Assembly: GCA_965227265.1 (NCBI GenBank)
Contig: OZ245738.1
Location: 3,410,001-3,474,000, forward strand
Source: UBA2336 sp965227265
GTDB lineage: Bacteria; Bacteroidota; Bacteroidia; Cytophagales; Cyclobacteriaceae
DNA: 64,000 bases
Reading direction: 5' to 3'
A program made the position numbers and the translations under genes. Positions 7,841 through 16,973 of the stretch are shown here, one piece after another. The stretch's first letter is position 1. Each line of letters begins with the position of its first letter. The notes below the pieces were generated by a model. It was not told the DNA's origin. It searched no databases and saw nothing but the letters and a program-made list of their open reading frames with translations.

Positions 7841-9541
7841 TTAGTCAAACTTAATGTCTTTCGCCCTTAGCTGAATAGACGTATACCCGTTATAATAATT
7901 TTCTTCAATTGTAAATACCATTCTAAAAGGTGTCTGCATCGCAAGTTGTTCGTAATGTTCACCCAGATCAAACCCTACTACCTGAAAAGAACTGCCATTG
8001 CCTTCCTGTGATGCAGTAAACTTAACATGGCGATCTTTAAAATTTGATAGTGAATTTGAAGCATAAACATTCTTTGCTTCAAACACAGGCTTTTGATTTT
8101 CCGGGCCAAAAGGGGCCATCTGTTTAAGTACATTCAAAAACTTTGGCGTGATCACATCAAATGAAATGGGGGTATCAATTTCAATAGAAGGTGTTAACAT
8201 TTCCGATGTGATCTGTGCCGTTACTACTTCTTCGAATCGTTGCTGAAAGGCTACAAGATTCTTTTTATCCATGGTTAAGCCAGCTGCATACTTATGTCCG
8301 CCAAATTTTTCCAGCAAATCACTGCACTTGAGTATTGCCTCGTATAGATCAAATCCCATCACGCTACGCGCAGAGCCGGTTATTTTATCATTTGATTCGG
8401 TGAGGATCACAGTCGGGCGATAGTATTTTTCGATACACCGAGCAGCAACTATGCCAATCACTCCTTTATGCCAGGTATTTTTAAATAAAACCGTTGATTT
8501 CGCAGCCCGAAGTGTTTCATTGTCATGAATCATGGCCAATGCTTCCTCGGTAGTGTCAATATCAAATTGCCTGCGAGTATCATTGTTCAGGTTAACGCCT
8601 TCCGCAAACCGCATCGCTTCCTCCTCGCTTTGTGCGGTCAGCAGTTCAACCGCTGCACTCGCGTGAGCAACCCTTCCTGCTGCGTTAATTCTTGGGCCAA
8701 GCGTAAATACGATTCCGGAAACATCGAGATCACCTCTGTTTTGTGACAGCTCTTTTAATGCTTTCAATCCTGGTAACGGATTTTCATTAAGCTTCTTTAA
8801 TCCAAAATAAGTAAGGATTCTGTTCTCACCGGTTATCGGAACAATATCCGATGCAATGCTTACGGCAACCAGATCAAGGAAGTGATAAACCTCTTCTTCT
8901 TTACGATGCTGTCGTGCAAAAGCCTGGATCAACTTGAAGCCAAGTCCACAACCGCTAAGTTCTTTGTATGGATAGTTACAATCTTTTCTTTTCGGATCAA
9001 GTACGGCCACTGCATTTGGAATTTTTTCATCTGGCAAATGGTGATCGCAAATGATGAAATCAATTCCTTTATGATCCGCCAGCACCACCATGTCAGATGC
9101 TTTGATTCCACAATCAAGCGCAATGATTAATGAGTATCCGTTTTTATCGGCCCACTCAACTCCGGCTTGCGAAACACCGTACCCTTCTTTATGACGATCG
9201 GGTATGTAAACTTCGCAATGCGGATAGAATTGACGCAGATAACTATACACTAATGCAACAGCAGTTGTACCATCAACATCATAATCACCATACACCAGAA
9301 TTTTTTCCTCCGTATCAATCGCACGCTTGAGGCGATCAACTGCATGTTGCATGTCCTTCATCAATAAAGGATCGTGAAGATGATCAAGTGACGGGCGGAA
9401 ATAATTTTTAGCAGATTCAAATGAATCGGTGCCGCGTTGCACCAGCACAGTTGACAAGTATGGATTAACATTAATCTCCTTCGAAAGCTTTTCAACAGCT
9501 TCGGGCAAAGGAGTTTCTTTATAAATCCAGCGTTTTTCCAT
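7841..9541 (-). CDS. recJ: Single-stranded-DNA-specific exonuclease RecJ
   Basis: 566-residue 5'-3' single-strand exonuclease of recombination and mismatch repair. Metal-binding DHH-domain motifs are visible: VYGDYDVDGTTA near residue 80, DCGIK and CDHHLPDE further on. The DHHA1 part carries GSARSVMGFDLY and FGGHKYAAGL, followed by a C-terminal OB-like region. ATG 9541 is chosen because the longer TTG start at 9565 would fall in the terminator hairpin of the upstream gene. It is followed immediately by lptB. Confidence 0.95.
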   Translation of the reverse strand: MEKRWIYKETPLPEAVEKLSKEINVNPYLSTVLVQRGTDSFESAKNYFRPSLDHLHDPLLMKDMQHAVDRLKRAIDTEEKILVYGDYDVDGTTAVALVYSYLRQFYPHCEVYIPDRHKEGYGVSQAGVEWADKNGYSLIIALDCGIKASDMVVLADHKGIDFIICDHHLPDEKIPNAVAVLDPKRKDCNYPYKELSGCGLGFKLIQAFARQHRKEEEVYHFLDLVAVSIASDIVPITGENRILTYFGLKKLNENPLPGLKALKELSQNRGDLDVSGIVFTLGPRINAAGRVAHASAAVELLTAQSEEEAMRFAEGVNLNNDTRRQFDIDTTEEALAMIHDNETLRAAKSTVLFKNTWHKGVIGIVAARCIEKYYRPTVILTESNDKITGSARSVMGFDLYEAILKCSDLLEKFGGHKYAAGLTMDKKNLVAFQQRFEEVVTAQITSEMLTPSIEIDTPISFDVITPKFLNVLKQMAPFGPENQKPVFEAKNVYASNSLSNFKDRHVKFTASQEGNGSSFQVVGFDLGEHYEQLAMQTPFRMVFTIEENYYNGYTSIQLRAKDIKFD

Positions 9542-9562
9542 CACGTTACACCTGCAAGAATA

Positions 9563-9590
9563 CAAAAAGAGCAGCGATGATGCTGCTCTT
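9563..9590 (-). terminator. Rho-independent terminator upstream of recJ
   Basis: Stem AAGAGCAGC / GCTGCTCTT (9567-9575 and 9582-9590) around a 6-nt loop. On the minus strand it is followed by TTTTT. It ends the transcript of the SPOR-like coiled-coil gene and separates it from recJ. Confidence 0.8.
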
Positions 9591-9614
9591 CAGGTGACAG
9601 TTTATGTCAGTAGT

Positions 9615-10265
9615 TTATTTTGCGCCTTCTACAGGCTTGGCTGGCACTTTATCGCCAACAACACCCTCAAGCACATCTTTAATTTCTACGCGTTGTCCAT
9701 CTCTGTATGGAACAATCCAGGCATCTTTCACGCCCATCTCGCGCATATATTTTTTAAACGTATCCGCTTCCCAATAGTCGCGGAACACACCGATGGTAAG
9801 TTTCTGTTCGCCTTTATCAGCACCTTCGCCTCCCAGGTTTGGGTTATTATCCCAATACTTTTGAAGATTCTTATTCTTGAAAGCTCCGATCTGAACTTTA
9901 AACACAACGCCCTTCGAAAAATCCATTGGGTTAATCACCGGGTTTTCTTTTAGTTGCGCAAGCTCGGCTTTAGCAGCGGTTAGCTCGGAACGTAAACGTG
10001 CAAGCTGATCTTCAAGCTCAGCAATCTTTGCATCCTTATCGCTGATGGTTGCCTGTAGCTGTTTCGTTTGATTGTTAAGCGTAACCACGTTGTCATCTGC
10101 GACCTTTTTCTCTTCGGTTAGCGTTTTCAGCGCGGCAGGGTTCTTCTTGAACTCTTTGGCTTTCTTCTTCCACTCCTTTTTTTCTTTCTTGGAGAGCTGG
10201 GCAACTGATGTTTGAGTGCCCGCAAAAAGTAAAACCAGACAGAATAGTAGTGTTAGTCTTTTCAT
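9615..10265 (-). CDS. Secreted coiled-coil protein with SPOR-like C-terminus
   Basis: 216-residue exported protein. A clear signal peptide ends at about TSVAQ. The mature N-terminal half is a Lys/Glu-rich coiled coil (KKEKKEWKKKAKEFKK, then heptads such as DKDAKIAELEDQLARLRSE). The C-terminal 85 residues begin VFKVQIGAFKNK, a pattern like SPOR domains, which bind denuded peptidoglycan glycans. A role at the cell wall or in division is therefore plausible. The gene is flanked by fumC upstream and a terminator downstream, and looks monocistronic. The SPOR assignment is moderate; no named orthologue is recognised. Confidence 0.7.
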   Translation of the reverse strand: MKRLTLLFCLVLLFAGTQTSVAQLSKKEKKEWKKKAKEFKKNPAALKTLTEEKKVADDNVVTLNNQTKQLQATISDKDAKIAELEDQLARLRSELTAAKAELAQLKENPVINPMDFSKGVVFKVQIGAFKNKNLQKYWDNNPNLGGEGADKGEQKLTIGVFRDYWEADTFKKYMREMGVKDAWIVPYRDGQRVEIKDVLEGVVGDKVPAKPVEGAK

Positions 10266-10323
10266 GTATCTGTTTTAGGTTGATTCTTAATTAAAAGTAC
10301 GAAATATTTCTAAAATCCTATTT

Positions 10324-11718
10324 TTAAAGGCTTCCGACCATCTTCTCCGGACGAACCCATTCATCGAACTGTGCTGATGTTAATAAGCCAAGCTCAACCG
10401 CTGCTTCGCGCAACGTCTTGTTCTCTTTATGCGCTTTCTTGGCGATTTTCGCAGCATTTTCGTAACCGATGTGTGTGTTCAATGCTGTTACCAGCATCAA
10501 TGAGTTTTCCATATGCTGTTTAATGATCGCTAAGTTAGGCTCAATGCCTTCCGCACATTTGTCGTTAAAGGATACGCAGGCATCGCCTAGTAACCGTGCA
10601 GACTGAAGCACATTCGAAGCAATTACCGGTTTAAATACGTTCAATTCAAAGTGGCCACTCATTCCACCAATGGAGACTGCTACATCATTACCAATGATTT
10701 GCGCACATACCATGGTTAACGCTTCAGGCTGTGTCGGATTAACTTTTCCTGGCATAATAGATGAACCGGGTTCGTTATCCGGAATTATCACTTCACCAAT
10801 ACCGGAACGCGGGCCTGAGCTTAACATGCGAATGTCATTCGCGATCTTCATAAACGCAACCGCTGATCTTTTTAATGCACCGGATAATTCGACCATCGCA
10901 TCATGCGCAGCAAGTGCTTCGAATTTGTTAGGCGCTGTTATGAATGGAAAGCCTGTTAGCTCGGCAATCTTTTTAGCAACCAATACATCATAACCTTTCG
11001 GTGTATTCAATCCTGTCCCTACCGCAGTTCCGCCAAGTGCAAGCTCGCACACAACTTCAAGTGCATTCTTGATTGCGCGCATGCTGTTATCAATTTGCTG
11101 CACATAACCTGAAAACTCCTGACCTAACGTTAATGGCGTTGCATCCATAAAATGGGTGCGGCCAGTCTTTACAATGTTCTTGTACTCTTTTGCTTTTTTA
11201 TCAAGTGTATCGCGAAGCTTTTTCATGCCCGGTAACGTGATCTCCGTTACTTGCTTGTAGGCAGCGATGTGCATGGCAGTAGGAAATGTATCGTTTGATG
11301 ACTGTGATTTATTTACATCATCGTTTGGGTGAAGTACTTTTTTTTCATCCGTAAGATTACCTCCGCTGATCACATGTGCACGATAGGCAATCACTTCATT
11401 TGCATTCATGTTGCTTTGTGTGCCCGAACCGGTTTGCCAGATTACTAACGGGAACTGATCATCCAATTTCCCTGCGATTATTTCATCACACGCTTTTGCA
11501 ATCAGATCCTTTTTATCGGCAGCAAGTGCACCTAACTCATGATTAGCCATAGCAGCTGCTTTCTTCAAATACCCGAAAGCATAAATGATTTCTTTCGGCA
11601 TACTGGCTTCAGGGCCAATCTTAAAATTATTGCGGGAGCGTTCAGTTTGTGCGCCCCAATATTTATCGGCAGGCACTTTTACTTCGCCCATGGTGTCCTT
11701 CTCAATTCTATAGCTCAT
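10324..11718 (-). CDS. fumC: Fumarate hydratase, class II
   Basis: 464-residue fumarase that interconverts fumarate and malate in the TCA cycle, as an iron-free homotetramer. Diagnostic superfamily motif GSSIMPGKVNPTQ is present, together with TGRTHFMDATP, SSNDTFPTAMH and GSGTQSNMN, which build the active site at subunit interfaces. Length is standard. A good -7 promoter element lies about 25 bp upstream of the ATG. The gene stands between a coiled-coil protein and the PorE-like gene. Confidence 0.96.
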   Translation of the reverse strand: MSYRIEKDTMGEVKVPADKYWGAQTERSRNNFKIGPEASMPKEIIYAFGYLKKAAAMANHELGALAADKKDLIAKACDEIIAGKLDDQFPLVIWQTGSGTQSNMNANEVIAYRAHVISGGNLTDEKKVLHPNDDVNKSQSSNDTFPTAMHIAAYKQVTEITLPGMKKLRDTLDKKAKEYKNIVKTGRTHFMDATPLTLGQEFSGYVQQIDNSMRAIKNALEVVCELALGGTAVGTGLNTPKGYDVLVAKKIAELTGFPFITAPNKFEALAAHDAMVELSGALKRSAVAFMKIANDIRMLSSGPRSGIGEVIIPDNEPGSSIMPGKVNPTQPEALTMVCAQIIGNDVAVSIGGMSGHFELNVFKPVIASNVLQSARLLGDACVSFNDKCAEGIEPNLAIIKQHMENSLMLVTALNTHIGYENAAKIAKKAHKENKTLREAAVELGLLTSAQFDEWVRPEKMVGSL

Positions 11719-11731
11719 GTGTAGGGTGTTA

Positions 11732-11749
11732 GATCAGTGATCAAAGTTA
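11732..11749 (-). promoter_or_regulatory. fumC promoter -7 element with adjacent palindrome
   Basis: On the minus strand TAACTTTG (11742-11749) matches the Bacteroidota -7 consensus TAnnTTTG and would place the transcription start near 11736, about 18 nt before the fumC ATG. The palindrome GATCAGTGATC (11732-11742) abuts it and covers the expected start site, so it might be an operator. A -33 TTTG at ideal distance is not clear. Confidence 0.5.
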
Positions 11750-11764
11750 GAAAAAGGTTTAAAA

Positions 11765-11790
11765 CAAAAATGCCGGATTTATTCCGGCAT
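11765..11790 (-). terminator. Rho-independent terminator after the PorE-like gene
   Basis: Stem ATGCCGGA / TCCGGCAT (11770-11777 and 11783-11790), loop TTTAT. On the minus strand it is followed by TTTTTGTTTT. It closes the operon 16912-11811 just before the fumC promoter. Confidence 0.85.
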
Positions 11791-11810
11791 CTATTAATCT
11801 GTTGGGGTCT

Positions 11811-13814
11811 TTACCCTCCGCCATCTTTTTTGAAGTATTTATCTTCGTCAAATTCCTGTTCTTCGTCTTCGATTGGCTTAGCACGATCTGTGACTTCAAG
11901 GATTTTGAATTCGGTACGCCTGTTCTTATCACGGCCTTTCGGATTATCGGTTCCATCGGGGTTTGTGTTTCGGGCAATCGGAACTTCTTCACCGTATCCT
12001 CGGGCAGTAAGCCTTTCTGCTGAAATTCCATGATCAATCAGGTATCGAACGGTGGACTCAGCCCTGCCCTTTGAAAGCGTATAGTTATATGTGTTGGAGC
12101 CTACACTATCGGTGTGCGAACCCATTTCGATTTTTATTTCCGGATTATCAATCAGTAACTGCACAAGCTTGTCAAGTTCTCTTGCCGCACTAGGCTGAAT
12201 TCGAATACTGTCGAATTCAAAGTAAATGTTCTCCAATCTGAAAGTTTTATTGATCTCTATTTTTTCAAGAACAACAAGCGTATCCAATGTAATGTTAGTT
12301 AGTAATTCAGTTAATGTTTTTGGATCAACCGTCTTACCTCGGGTTGTGTAGGTTTGACGTTTTACTAAATAGCCATCCTGCTCTCCGATAAGATTATAGT
12401 TTTCATTCTCATATACTCTAAAGAGAAACTTACCGTCTGTACCGGTAACGTAGTCTTGCATCACATTGCTGTTCGCATCAATGAGTGAAACTTTTGTATT
12501 GGGAAGTATTTGTAGCGTACCTGCTTTATCCGGTGTGTATGTTACACCTGCGAGGTAGTAATTAACAACGCGAAGATCAGGATCTTCATTAATGAACGTA
12601 TATACATCATCATCGCCTTTCCCACCTTCGCGATTTGATACCAGAAAACCGCGATCAGGACGAACAAGAAAAATTCCGAAATCATCTGCGTTCGAATTTA
12701 CAGGCTCTCCTAAATTTTCAATAGATGTCTTACCGTTAACACGTTTCACTACAAAAATATCCAGACCGCCAAAGCCAGGATGTGCATCCGAAGCAAAGTA
12801 GAACTTAGCATCCTCTGCTACATACGGAAACATTTCATTGCCTGCAGTATTGATTTCAGGACCAAGGTTTCTGATTCTTGAAAACCTTCCGCGCGTATCG
12901 ATTTGTGCTGCGTAGATATCTGTACCGCCATAACCTCCGGCACGATTGGATGCAAAGTAAACTGTACGACCATCGGGACTAAAAGCAGGAGTTGAATCCC
13001 ATGATCTTGGTGTATTAACACTTCCGGTTATGATTTGCGGATCGCCCCATTGCCCATTGCGATAGCGTGCGATGTATAAGTCTACATCTTCAGCGCCTTT
13101 CTTTCTGCCGGTGTTACCCTTTCCGAAGATCATCATCTTTCCATCCGGAGAAAAAGCTACCGTACCGTTATTTACATTCTCTGTATTAATAGTTGATGGG
13201 AGCGGTGCAATGGTTGCGATGTCAACATTTGCGCCACGGGATGCTACCTTATAAATATTAGTAAACGGAGTGCCCGTAGCTTCATAGAGTTTACCATTGC
13301 CGCGTGAAGAGGTATAGTAAAGCTCATTATTTAAATACGCAGGTGAATACTCGCTGAAGGGCGTGTTGAGCAACTCAAGATTTTTAACTCGATAATAACT
13401 TTGTTTTTGGCGAAGGTTATTGAGGTAAGCGAGTCCGTTTAGCTCTGCGGCTGCGCGATCTTTTAACGGTTCATTCGCTGTGCGAGCCTGTAATGCCTCA
13501 AGTTCTTTTTTAGCCTCTTCATATTTTCCATTGGCTTTTAGCGCCTGGGAATAATAAAATTGTATGCTGTCTTTATCAAAACCTTTGCCGCCAGCTTTCT
13601 CATAATATTCTTCAGCGTCTTTTAACCGGTTTGAAAGACGATAGGATTCTGCAACTAAGAAATTCGCGCGACCTGAATTACCTGACTTTTTTAATAAATT
13701 AATTGTGTTCTGATACTCACCACGGTTGAATGACTTCAAGGCTTTCTTTTCAGCGCTGCATCCAACGATCAGTAGCCCGGCAATAAATACGATGACAACT
13801 CCTGTGTTTTTCAT
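11811..13814 (-). CDS. PorE-like OmpA-family lipoprotein (TPR, propeller, CRD, OmpA)
   Basis: 667-residue lipoprotein (lipobox LIVGC, Cys19). Domain order: TPR-like helices to about residue 130; a PD40-type beta-propeller with repeats such as AFSPDGRTVYFASNRAGG; a carboxypeptidase-regulatory-like fold around GTDGKFLFRVYENE; then a C-terminal OmpA peptidoglycan-binding domain (IYFEFDS, MGSHTDSVG, KGRAESTVRYL, NRRTEFKI). This is the architecture of PorE, which tethers the type IX secretion core to peptidoglycan. Bacteroidota have several paralogues with this layout, so exact PorE orthology is an inference. It is last in a five-gene operon. Confidence 0.75.
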   Translation of the reverse strand: MKNTGVVIVFIAGLLIVGCSAEKKALKSFNRGEYQNTINLLKKSGNSGRANFLVAESYRLSNRLKDAEEYYEKAGGKGFDKDSIQFYYSQALKANGKYEEAKKELEALQARTANEPLKDRAAAELNGLAYLNNLRQKQSYYRVKNLELLNTPFSEYSPAYLNNELYYTSSRGNGKLYEATGTPFTNIYKVASRGANVDIATIAPLPSTINTENVNNGTVAFSPDGKMMIFGKGNTGRKKGAEDVDLYIARYRNGQWGDPQIITGSVNTPRSWDSTPAFSPDGRTVYFASNRAGGYGGTDIYAAQIDTRGRFSRIRNLGPEINTAGNEMFPYVAEDAKFYFASDAHPGFGGLDIFVVKRVNGKTSIENLGEPVNSNADDFGIFLVRPDRGFLVSNREGGKGDDDVYTFINEDPDLRVVNYYLAGVTYTPDKAGTLQILPNTKVSLIDANSNVMQDYVTGTDGKFLFRVYENENYNLIGEQDGYLVKRQTYTTRGKTVDPKTLTELLTNITLDTLVVLEKIEINKTFRLENIYFEFDSIRIQPSAARELDKLVQLLIDNPEIKIEMGSHTDSVGSNTYNYTLSKGRAESTVRYLIDHGISAERLTARGYGEEVPIARNTNPDGTDNPKGRDKNRRTEFKILEVTDRAKPIEDEEQEFDEDKYFKKDGGG

Positions 13815-13839
13815 TCAATCCTAAAGCTACAAAAAAGTC

Positions 13840-14337
13840 TTATACAACCGTTTTTGCGAGATACCGCTTTAGCCAGGTTTGATTGGCCGGAATAATCCAG
13901 CCGTTTTTTAACTGACCTTTCGATTCTACTACATTATTAAAGAACAAGGAATTCTCATTCCAGCGTCCTTCGGCTAATGCTTTGGGTAACTCGTTTAGGG
14001 GGATCATAGAAAGCTGCTCGCCATTCAGAAAACCGATTTTTGTACGATCAAACAACCCCAACGAAAACTGCTCATCAAGCTGCCGGATAATCCGAACTGA
14101 TGAATCGATCGAACATCCACTGGCTTCGTTGAAGTTCTCATCGGTTGTCAGCACAATAAATTGATCGTAAAAAATCGCAAACGAGGTTTTCAGCGGATTT
14201 CCATGCGCCACCCATGAATGGGTAAACGCTGAGAGGGCTTCAGAAATTGTCTTTGATTCAGCTTGCGTGAATTTTCGGGTTGCCTGGTATATCCAAACGC
14301 GGGCAGAGTCTTCTAAGGTTTCAAAAAGTGCAAACAT
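13840..14337 (-). CDS. Conserved Bacteroidota protein of unknown function
   Basis: 165-residue soluble protein with no signal peptide. Databases often label similar proteins 'ABC transporter ATPase', but no Walker A, signature or Walker B motif is visible here, so I do not support that name. Features seen: aromatic-rich N-terminus (FETLEDSARVWIYQA), a short stretch SWVAHGNPLKTSF and a Trp-containing C-terminus (NGWIIPANQTWLKRYL). It starts one base after the stop of the CCG-domain protein gene, indicating tight co-translation with the redox module. Confidence 0.7.
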   Translation of the reverse strand: MFALFETLEDSARVWIYQATRKFTQAESKTISEALSAFTHSWVAHGNPLKTSFAIFYDQFIVLTTDENFNEASGCSIDSSVRIIRQLDEQFSLGLFDRTKIGFLNGEQLSMIPLNELPKALAEGRWNENSLFFNNVVESKGQLKNGWIIPANQTWLKRYLAKTVV

Positions 14338-14338
14338 A

Positions 14339-15124
14339 TCAGTTCAAACCTTTCGCTTCGGCAATTAGTTCGGCCAAGTCCTTTACTTTCACATCCGCCT
14401 CACGCTCTTTGTTCTTTACACCATCGCTCATCATAGTCATACAAAACGGACACGCAACTGCTATGGTTGTTGCGCCTGTTGATAAAGCTTCTTCCGTACG
14501 CTCAACGTTAATTTCTTTTTTGCCTTTTTCAGCATCCTTAAACATCTGTGCTCCGCCTGCTCCGCAACAAAGTCCGGTTGTGCGGCAGCGTTTCATTTCA
14601 ACTAGATCTGCATCTAATGCTTCGAGTACCGCACGCGGTGCTTCATAGATATTATTCGCACGGCCAAGAAAACATGAATCGTGATAGGTTATTTTTTTTC
14701 CTTTAAACACTCCGCCACCTTCCAACTTGATCTTACCATCGTTGATCAATTGCTGGAGAAAGGTTGAATGATGAATCACTTCATAATTACCGCCAAGTTC
14801 GGGATACTCATTCTTAATTGTGTTAAAGCAATGGGGACAAGCCGTTACAATTTTCTTAATGTTATACCCATTCAATACCTGAATGTTGCTCATCGCCTGC
14901 ATCTGAAATAAAAATTCATTGCCAGCTCTTCTGGCCGGATCACCGGTGCATGATTCTTCCGTGCCCAGCACAGCAAACTTTACATCCACTGCATTCAGGA
15001 TTTTTACGAACGCTTTCGTTACGCGTTTGTAACGATCATCATACGAGCCGGCACATCCAACCCAAAAAAGTATTTCGGGTGATTCTCCTTTTGCTGCGAG
15101 GTCGGCTATTGTTGGAACATTCAT
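14339..15124 (-). CDS. CCG-domain (HdrB/GlpC-like) iron-sulfur protein
   Basis: 261-residue protein with two cysteine-rich CCG-type modules: the first includes VGCAGSYDDRY with ACPHCFNTIK, the second GLCCGAGGAQMF with ACPFCMTMM. Such domains bind non-cubane Fe-S clusters in heterodisulfide-reductase subunits and in glycolate and lactate oxidases. With the membrane ferredoxin protein encoded two genes upstream it resembles a split version of HdrD/EtfD-type membrane oxidoreductases, which pass electrons to quinone or take them from ETF. The electron partner is not identifiable here. Confidence 0.85.
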   Translation of the reverse strand: MNVPTIADLAAKGESPEILFWVGCAGSYDDRYKRVTKAFVKILNAVDVKFAVLGTEESCTGDPARRAGNEFLFQMQAMSNIQVLNGYNIKKIVTACPHCFNTIKNEYPELGGNYEVIHHSTFLQQLINDGKIKLEGGGVFKGKKITYHDSCFLGRANNIYEAPRAVLEALDADLVEMKRCRTTGLCCGAGGAQMFKDAEKGKKEINVERTEEALSTGATTIAVACPFCMTMMSDGVKNKEREADVKVKDLAELIAEAKGLN

Positions 15125-15136
15125 TGATTATGCCTT

Positions 15137-15598
15137 TTATTTCTTTTCACACTCCGTTGCACTAAGCACAAGTGAGTCATCAAAGCTGAGTGTGTTTCTG
15201 CTCTTAAAAACTTCTTTTCCTTCCGAAGTTGTTGTTTCTCCAAAGCCTTGTATCAGTTGATTGTTCCGTTTAAGAAAAACAACTTCACTCATAGATGTAA
15301 CACCTTCGGCATTAAATGTATAGTCTGCAACTAATGTATCACCTTTTATCTCACCAACAATTGTTCCCTGGCTCTTATCTTTTTCGTAAAGATTATACAT
15401 TAATAAGCCTGTAACTTTATTGTCTACCATATCAATTGAAAGTGAAACTGTGTCTTTATTTACAGTGTACTGGAAGCATTCCTTCACAGGTTTCATTTCT
15501 GCCTGAGCTTCCGGTTGATCAGCCTTCTTGTCTGTTTTACAAGATATAATCATCCCACCCAAAAGAAGACATCCTATAATTTTAATAGCACCTCTCAT
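15137..15598 (-). CDS. Small lipoprotein within redox operon
   Basis: 153-residue predicted lipoprotein: hydrophobic segment followed by lipobox GMIISC (Cys20) and a charged Lys/Asp run (KTDKKADQ) like the lipoprotein export signal seen in Bacteroidota. The mature part looks beta-rich (TGLLMYNLYEKDKSQGTIVGE, split by turns). No family is recognised. It sits 3 bp after the membrane ferredoxin gene and 12 bp before the CCG gene, so it is co-transcribed with the Fe-S module, but a functional link is only an inference. Confidence 0.72.
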   Translation of the reverse strand: MRGAIKIIGCLLLGGMIISCKTDKKADQPEAQAEMKPVKECFQYTVNKDTVSLSIDMVDNKVTGLLMYNLYEKDKSQGTIVGEIKGDTLVADYTFNAEGVTSMSEVVFLKRNNQLIQGFGETTTSEGKEVFKSRNTLSFDDSLVLSATECEKK

Positions 15599-15601
15599 AT
15601 T

Positions 15602-16912
15602 CTAGTTGTTGTCTTTAGACCAATTGAAGCGATCGCTTGGAGAAAACTTCCAAGGCGCGAAGCTTGTTTCAATATTCTGAAACATCGAGTTCCACGAAGG
15701 GGGTGAACCGGATTCTTCCATGGCAACGTAACGTCTCAGCTCCAAAATAATTTCCAGTGGATTTATTAAAACAGGACAAGCCTCCACACATGCATTACAG
15801 CTTGTGCAGGCATTGATCTCTTCCTTAGTTATATAATCGTTTAATAATGTCTTGCCGTCATTCAATCCCGGGCCACCAGCTTGCAAGCTTTTACCAACAT
15901 CCTCCATGCGATCACGTGTATCCATCATGATCTTGCGCGGAGAAAGTTTTTTACCCGTAATGTTTGCTGGACATTGTTCTGTACATCTTCCACATTCCGT
16001 ACAAGAGTAAGCGGCCATTAAATTATTCCAGGCGAGATCGTTTACATCTTTCGCTCCAAATCTTCCGGGCTCAGTTACGGTTGCTGCTACCGTTGCCTCT
16101 GCAAGACCCAGCATTGATTTCACTTCGTTCGTAACAACAGGCATGTTTGTCATTCTGCCTTTCGGATCGAGCTTGGCGAAATAGGTATTGGGGAAAGCAA
16201 GGAAGATATGCAGGTGCTTTGAATACGTTACGTAAACTGAGAATGCTAAAATACCGATAATGTGAAACCACCAGGCGATGCGCTCTATTATAATAAGTTT
16301 TGTTGTCTCAATATTTTGAAAGATTGGCAATAAGAAGCTGCTGAAGAATAATGATCCGGTTGGTGTATAGAGATCGTTTCTTGTTTGCAAGATTTGATCT
16401 GCGGCATTCATACTTAAGATGGCGATCATCAACACAACTTCTGTAAACAGAATGATGTTCGCATCCATGCGAGGCCATTTGGTAAGATCCGGAAGATTAA
16501 GCCGTTTTACTTTGAAAATATTTCTTCTGATCAAAAATATAACGCAAGCTGTTAGAACAGCCACGGCCAGAAACTCGAAGATGTTCATCAACACCGTGTA
16601 GAAGCTTCCTAAAAATGGAGCGAAGATGCGGTGCGTTCCGGCAAGGCCGTCAATCACAAACTCAAGCACCTCGAGGTTAATTACCAGAAAGCCTACATAG
16701 ATAAAGAGGTGAAGAAATGCTGGAATGAACTTTTTAAACATCTTTCTCTGGCCGAAAGCAACCAATAAGACATTCTTAATGCGTTCGTCCTTACGGTCAA
16801 GGCTGTCAACTTTCTTTCCTAGGTTGATCGTGCTCCGGATAAAGCCGATCCTTTTCGTAACGAAATATCCGGCTGCTGCCAATACTATGAAAAAGAGAAT
16901 TTGCTGAATCAT
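15602..16912 (-). CDS. Membrane-bound 4Fe-4S oxidoreductase (HdrC/NarI-like)
   Basis: 436-residue protein with five or six transmembrane helices in the first two thirds (for example IFLIRRNIF and the helix after WWFHIIGI) resembling the cytochrome-b-like NarI gamma fold. The C-terminal domain has two 4Fe-4S motifs, CTECGRCTEQCPANI and CTSCNACVEACPVLI. His residues in the helices could ligate heme. ATG 16912 is chosen over TTG 16942. With the CCG protein two genes downstream it would form a quinone-linked electron-transfer unit like mycobacterial EtfD, here split into two polypeptides. First gene of the operon. Confidence 0.85.
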   Translation of the reverse strand: MIQQILFFIVLAAAGYFVTKRIGFIRSTINLGKKVDSLDRKDERIKNVLLVAFGQRKMFKKFIPAFLHLFIYVGFLVINLEVLEFVIDGLAGTHRIFAPFLGSFYTVLMNIFEFLAVAVLTACVIFLIRRNIFKVKRLNLPDLTKWPRMDANIILFTEVVLMIAILSMNAADQILQTRNDLYTPTGSLFFSSFLLPIFQNIETTKLIIIERIAWWFHIIGILAFSVYVTYSKHLHIFLAFPNTYFAKLDPKGRMTNMPVVTNEVKSMLGLAEATVAATVTEPGRFGAKDVNDLAWNNLMAAYSCTECGRCTEQCPANITGKKLSPRKIMMDTRDRMEDVGKSLQAGGPGLNDGKTLLNDYITKEEINACTSCNACVEACPVLINPLEIILELRRYVAMEESGSPPSWNSMFQNIETSFAPWKFSPSDRFNWSKDNN

Positions 16913-16930
16913 TCCACTATCGGGGATATG

Positions 16931-16962
16931 TTTTGCATACAATTTAAAAATATATAGTTTTG
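16931..16962 (+). promoter_or_regulatory. Promoter of tRNA-Phe
   Basis: TTTTG (16931-16935) and TAGTTTTG (16955-16962) separated by 19 bp match the Bacteroidota primary-sigma consensus TTTG / TAnnTTTG. The predicted start is a few bases before the mature tRNA 5' end at 16974. It overlaps the 5' end of the divergent Fe-S gene transcript. Confidence 0.75.
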
Positions 16963-16973
16963 TGCCCCTATTC

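Noticed and set aside
13840..14337. ABC transporter ATPase annotation
   Set aside because: No Walker or signature motif; the name would come from database transfer only.
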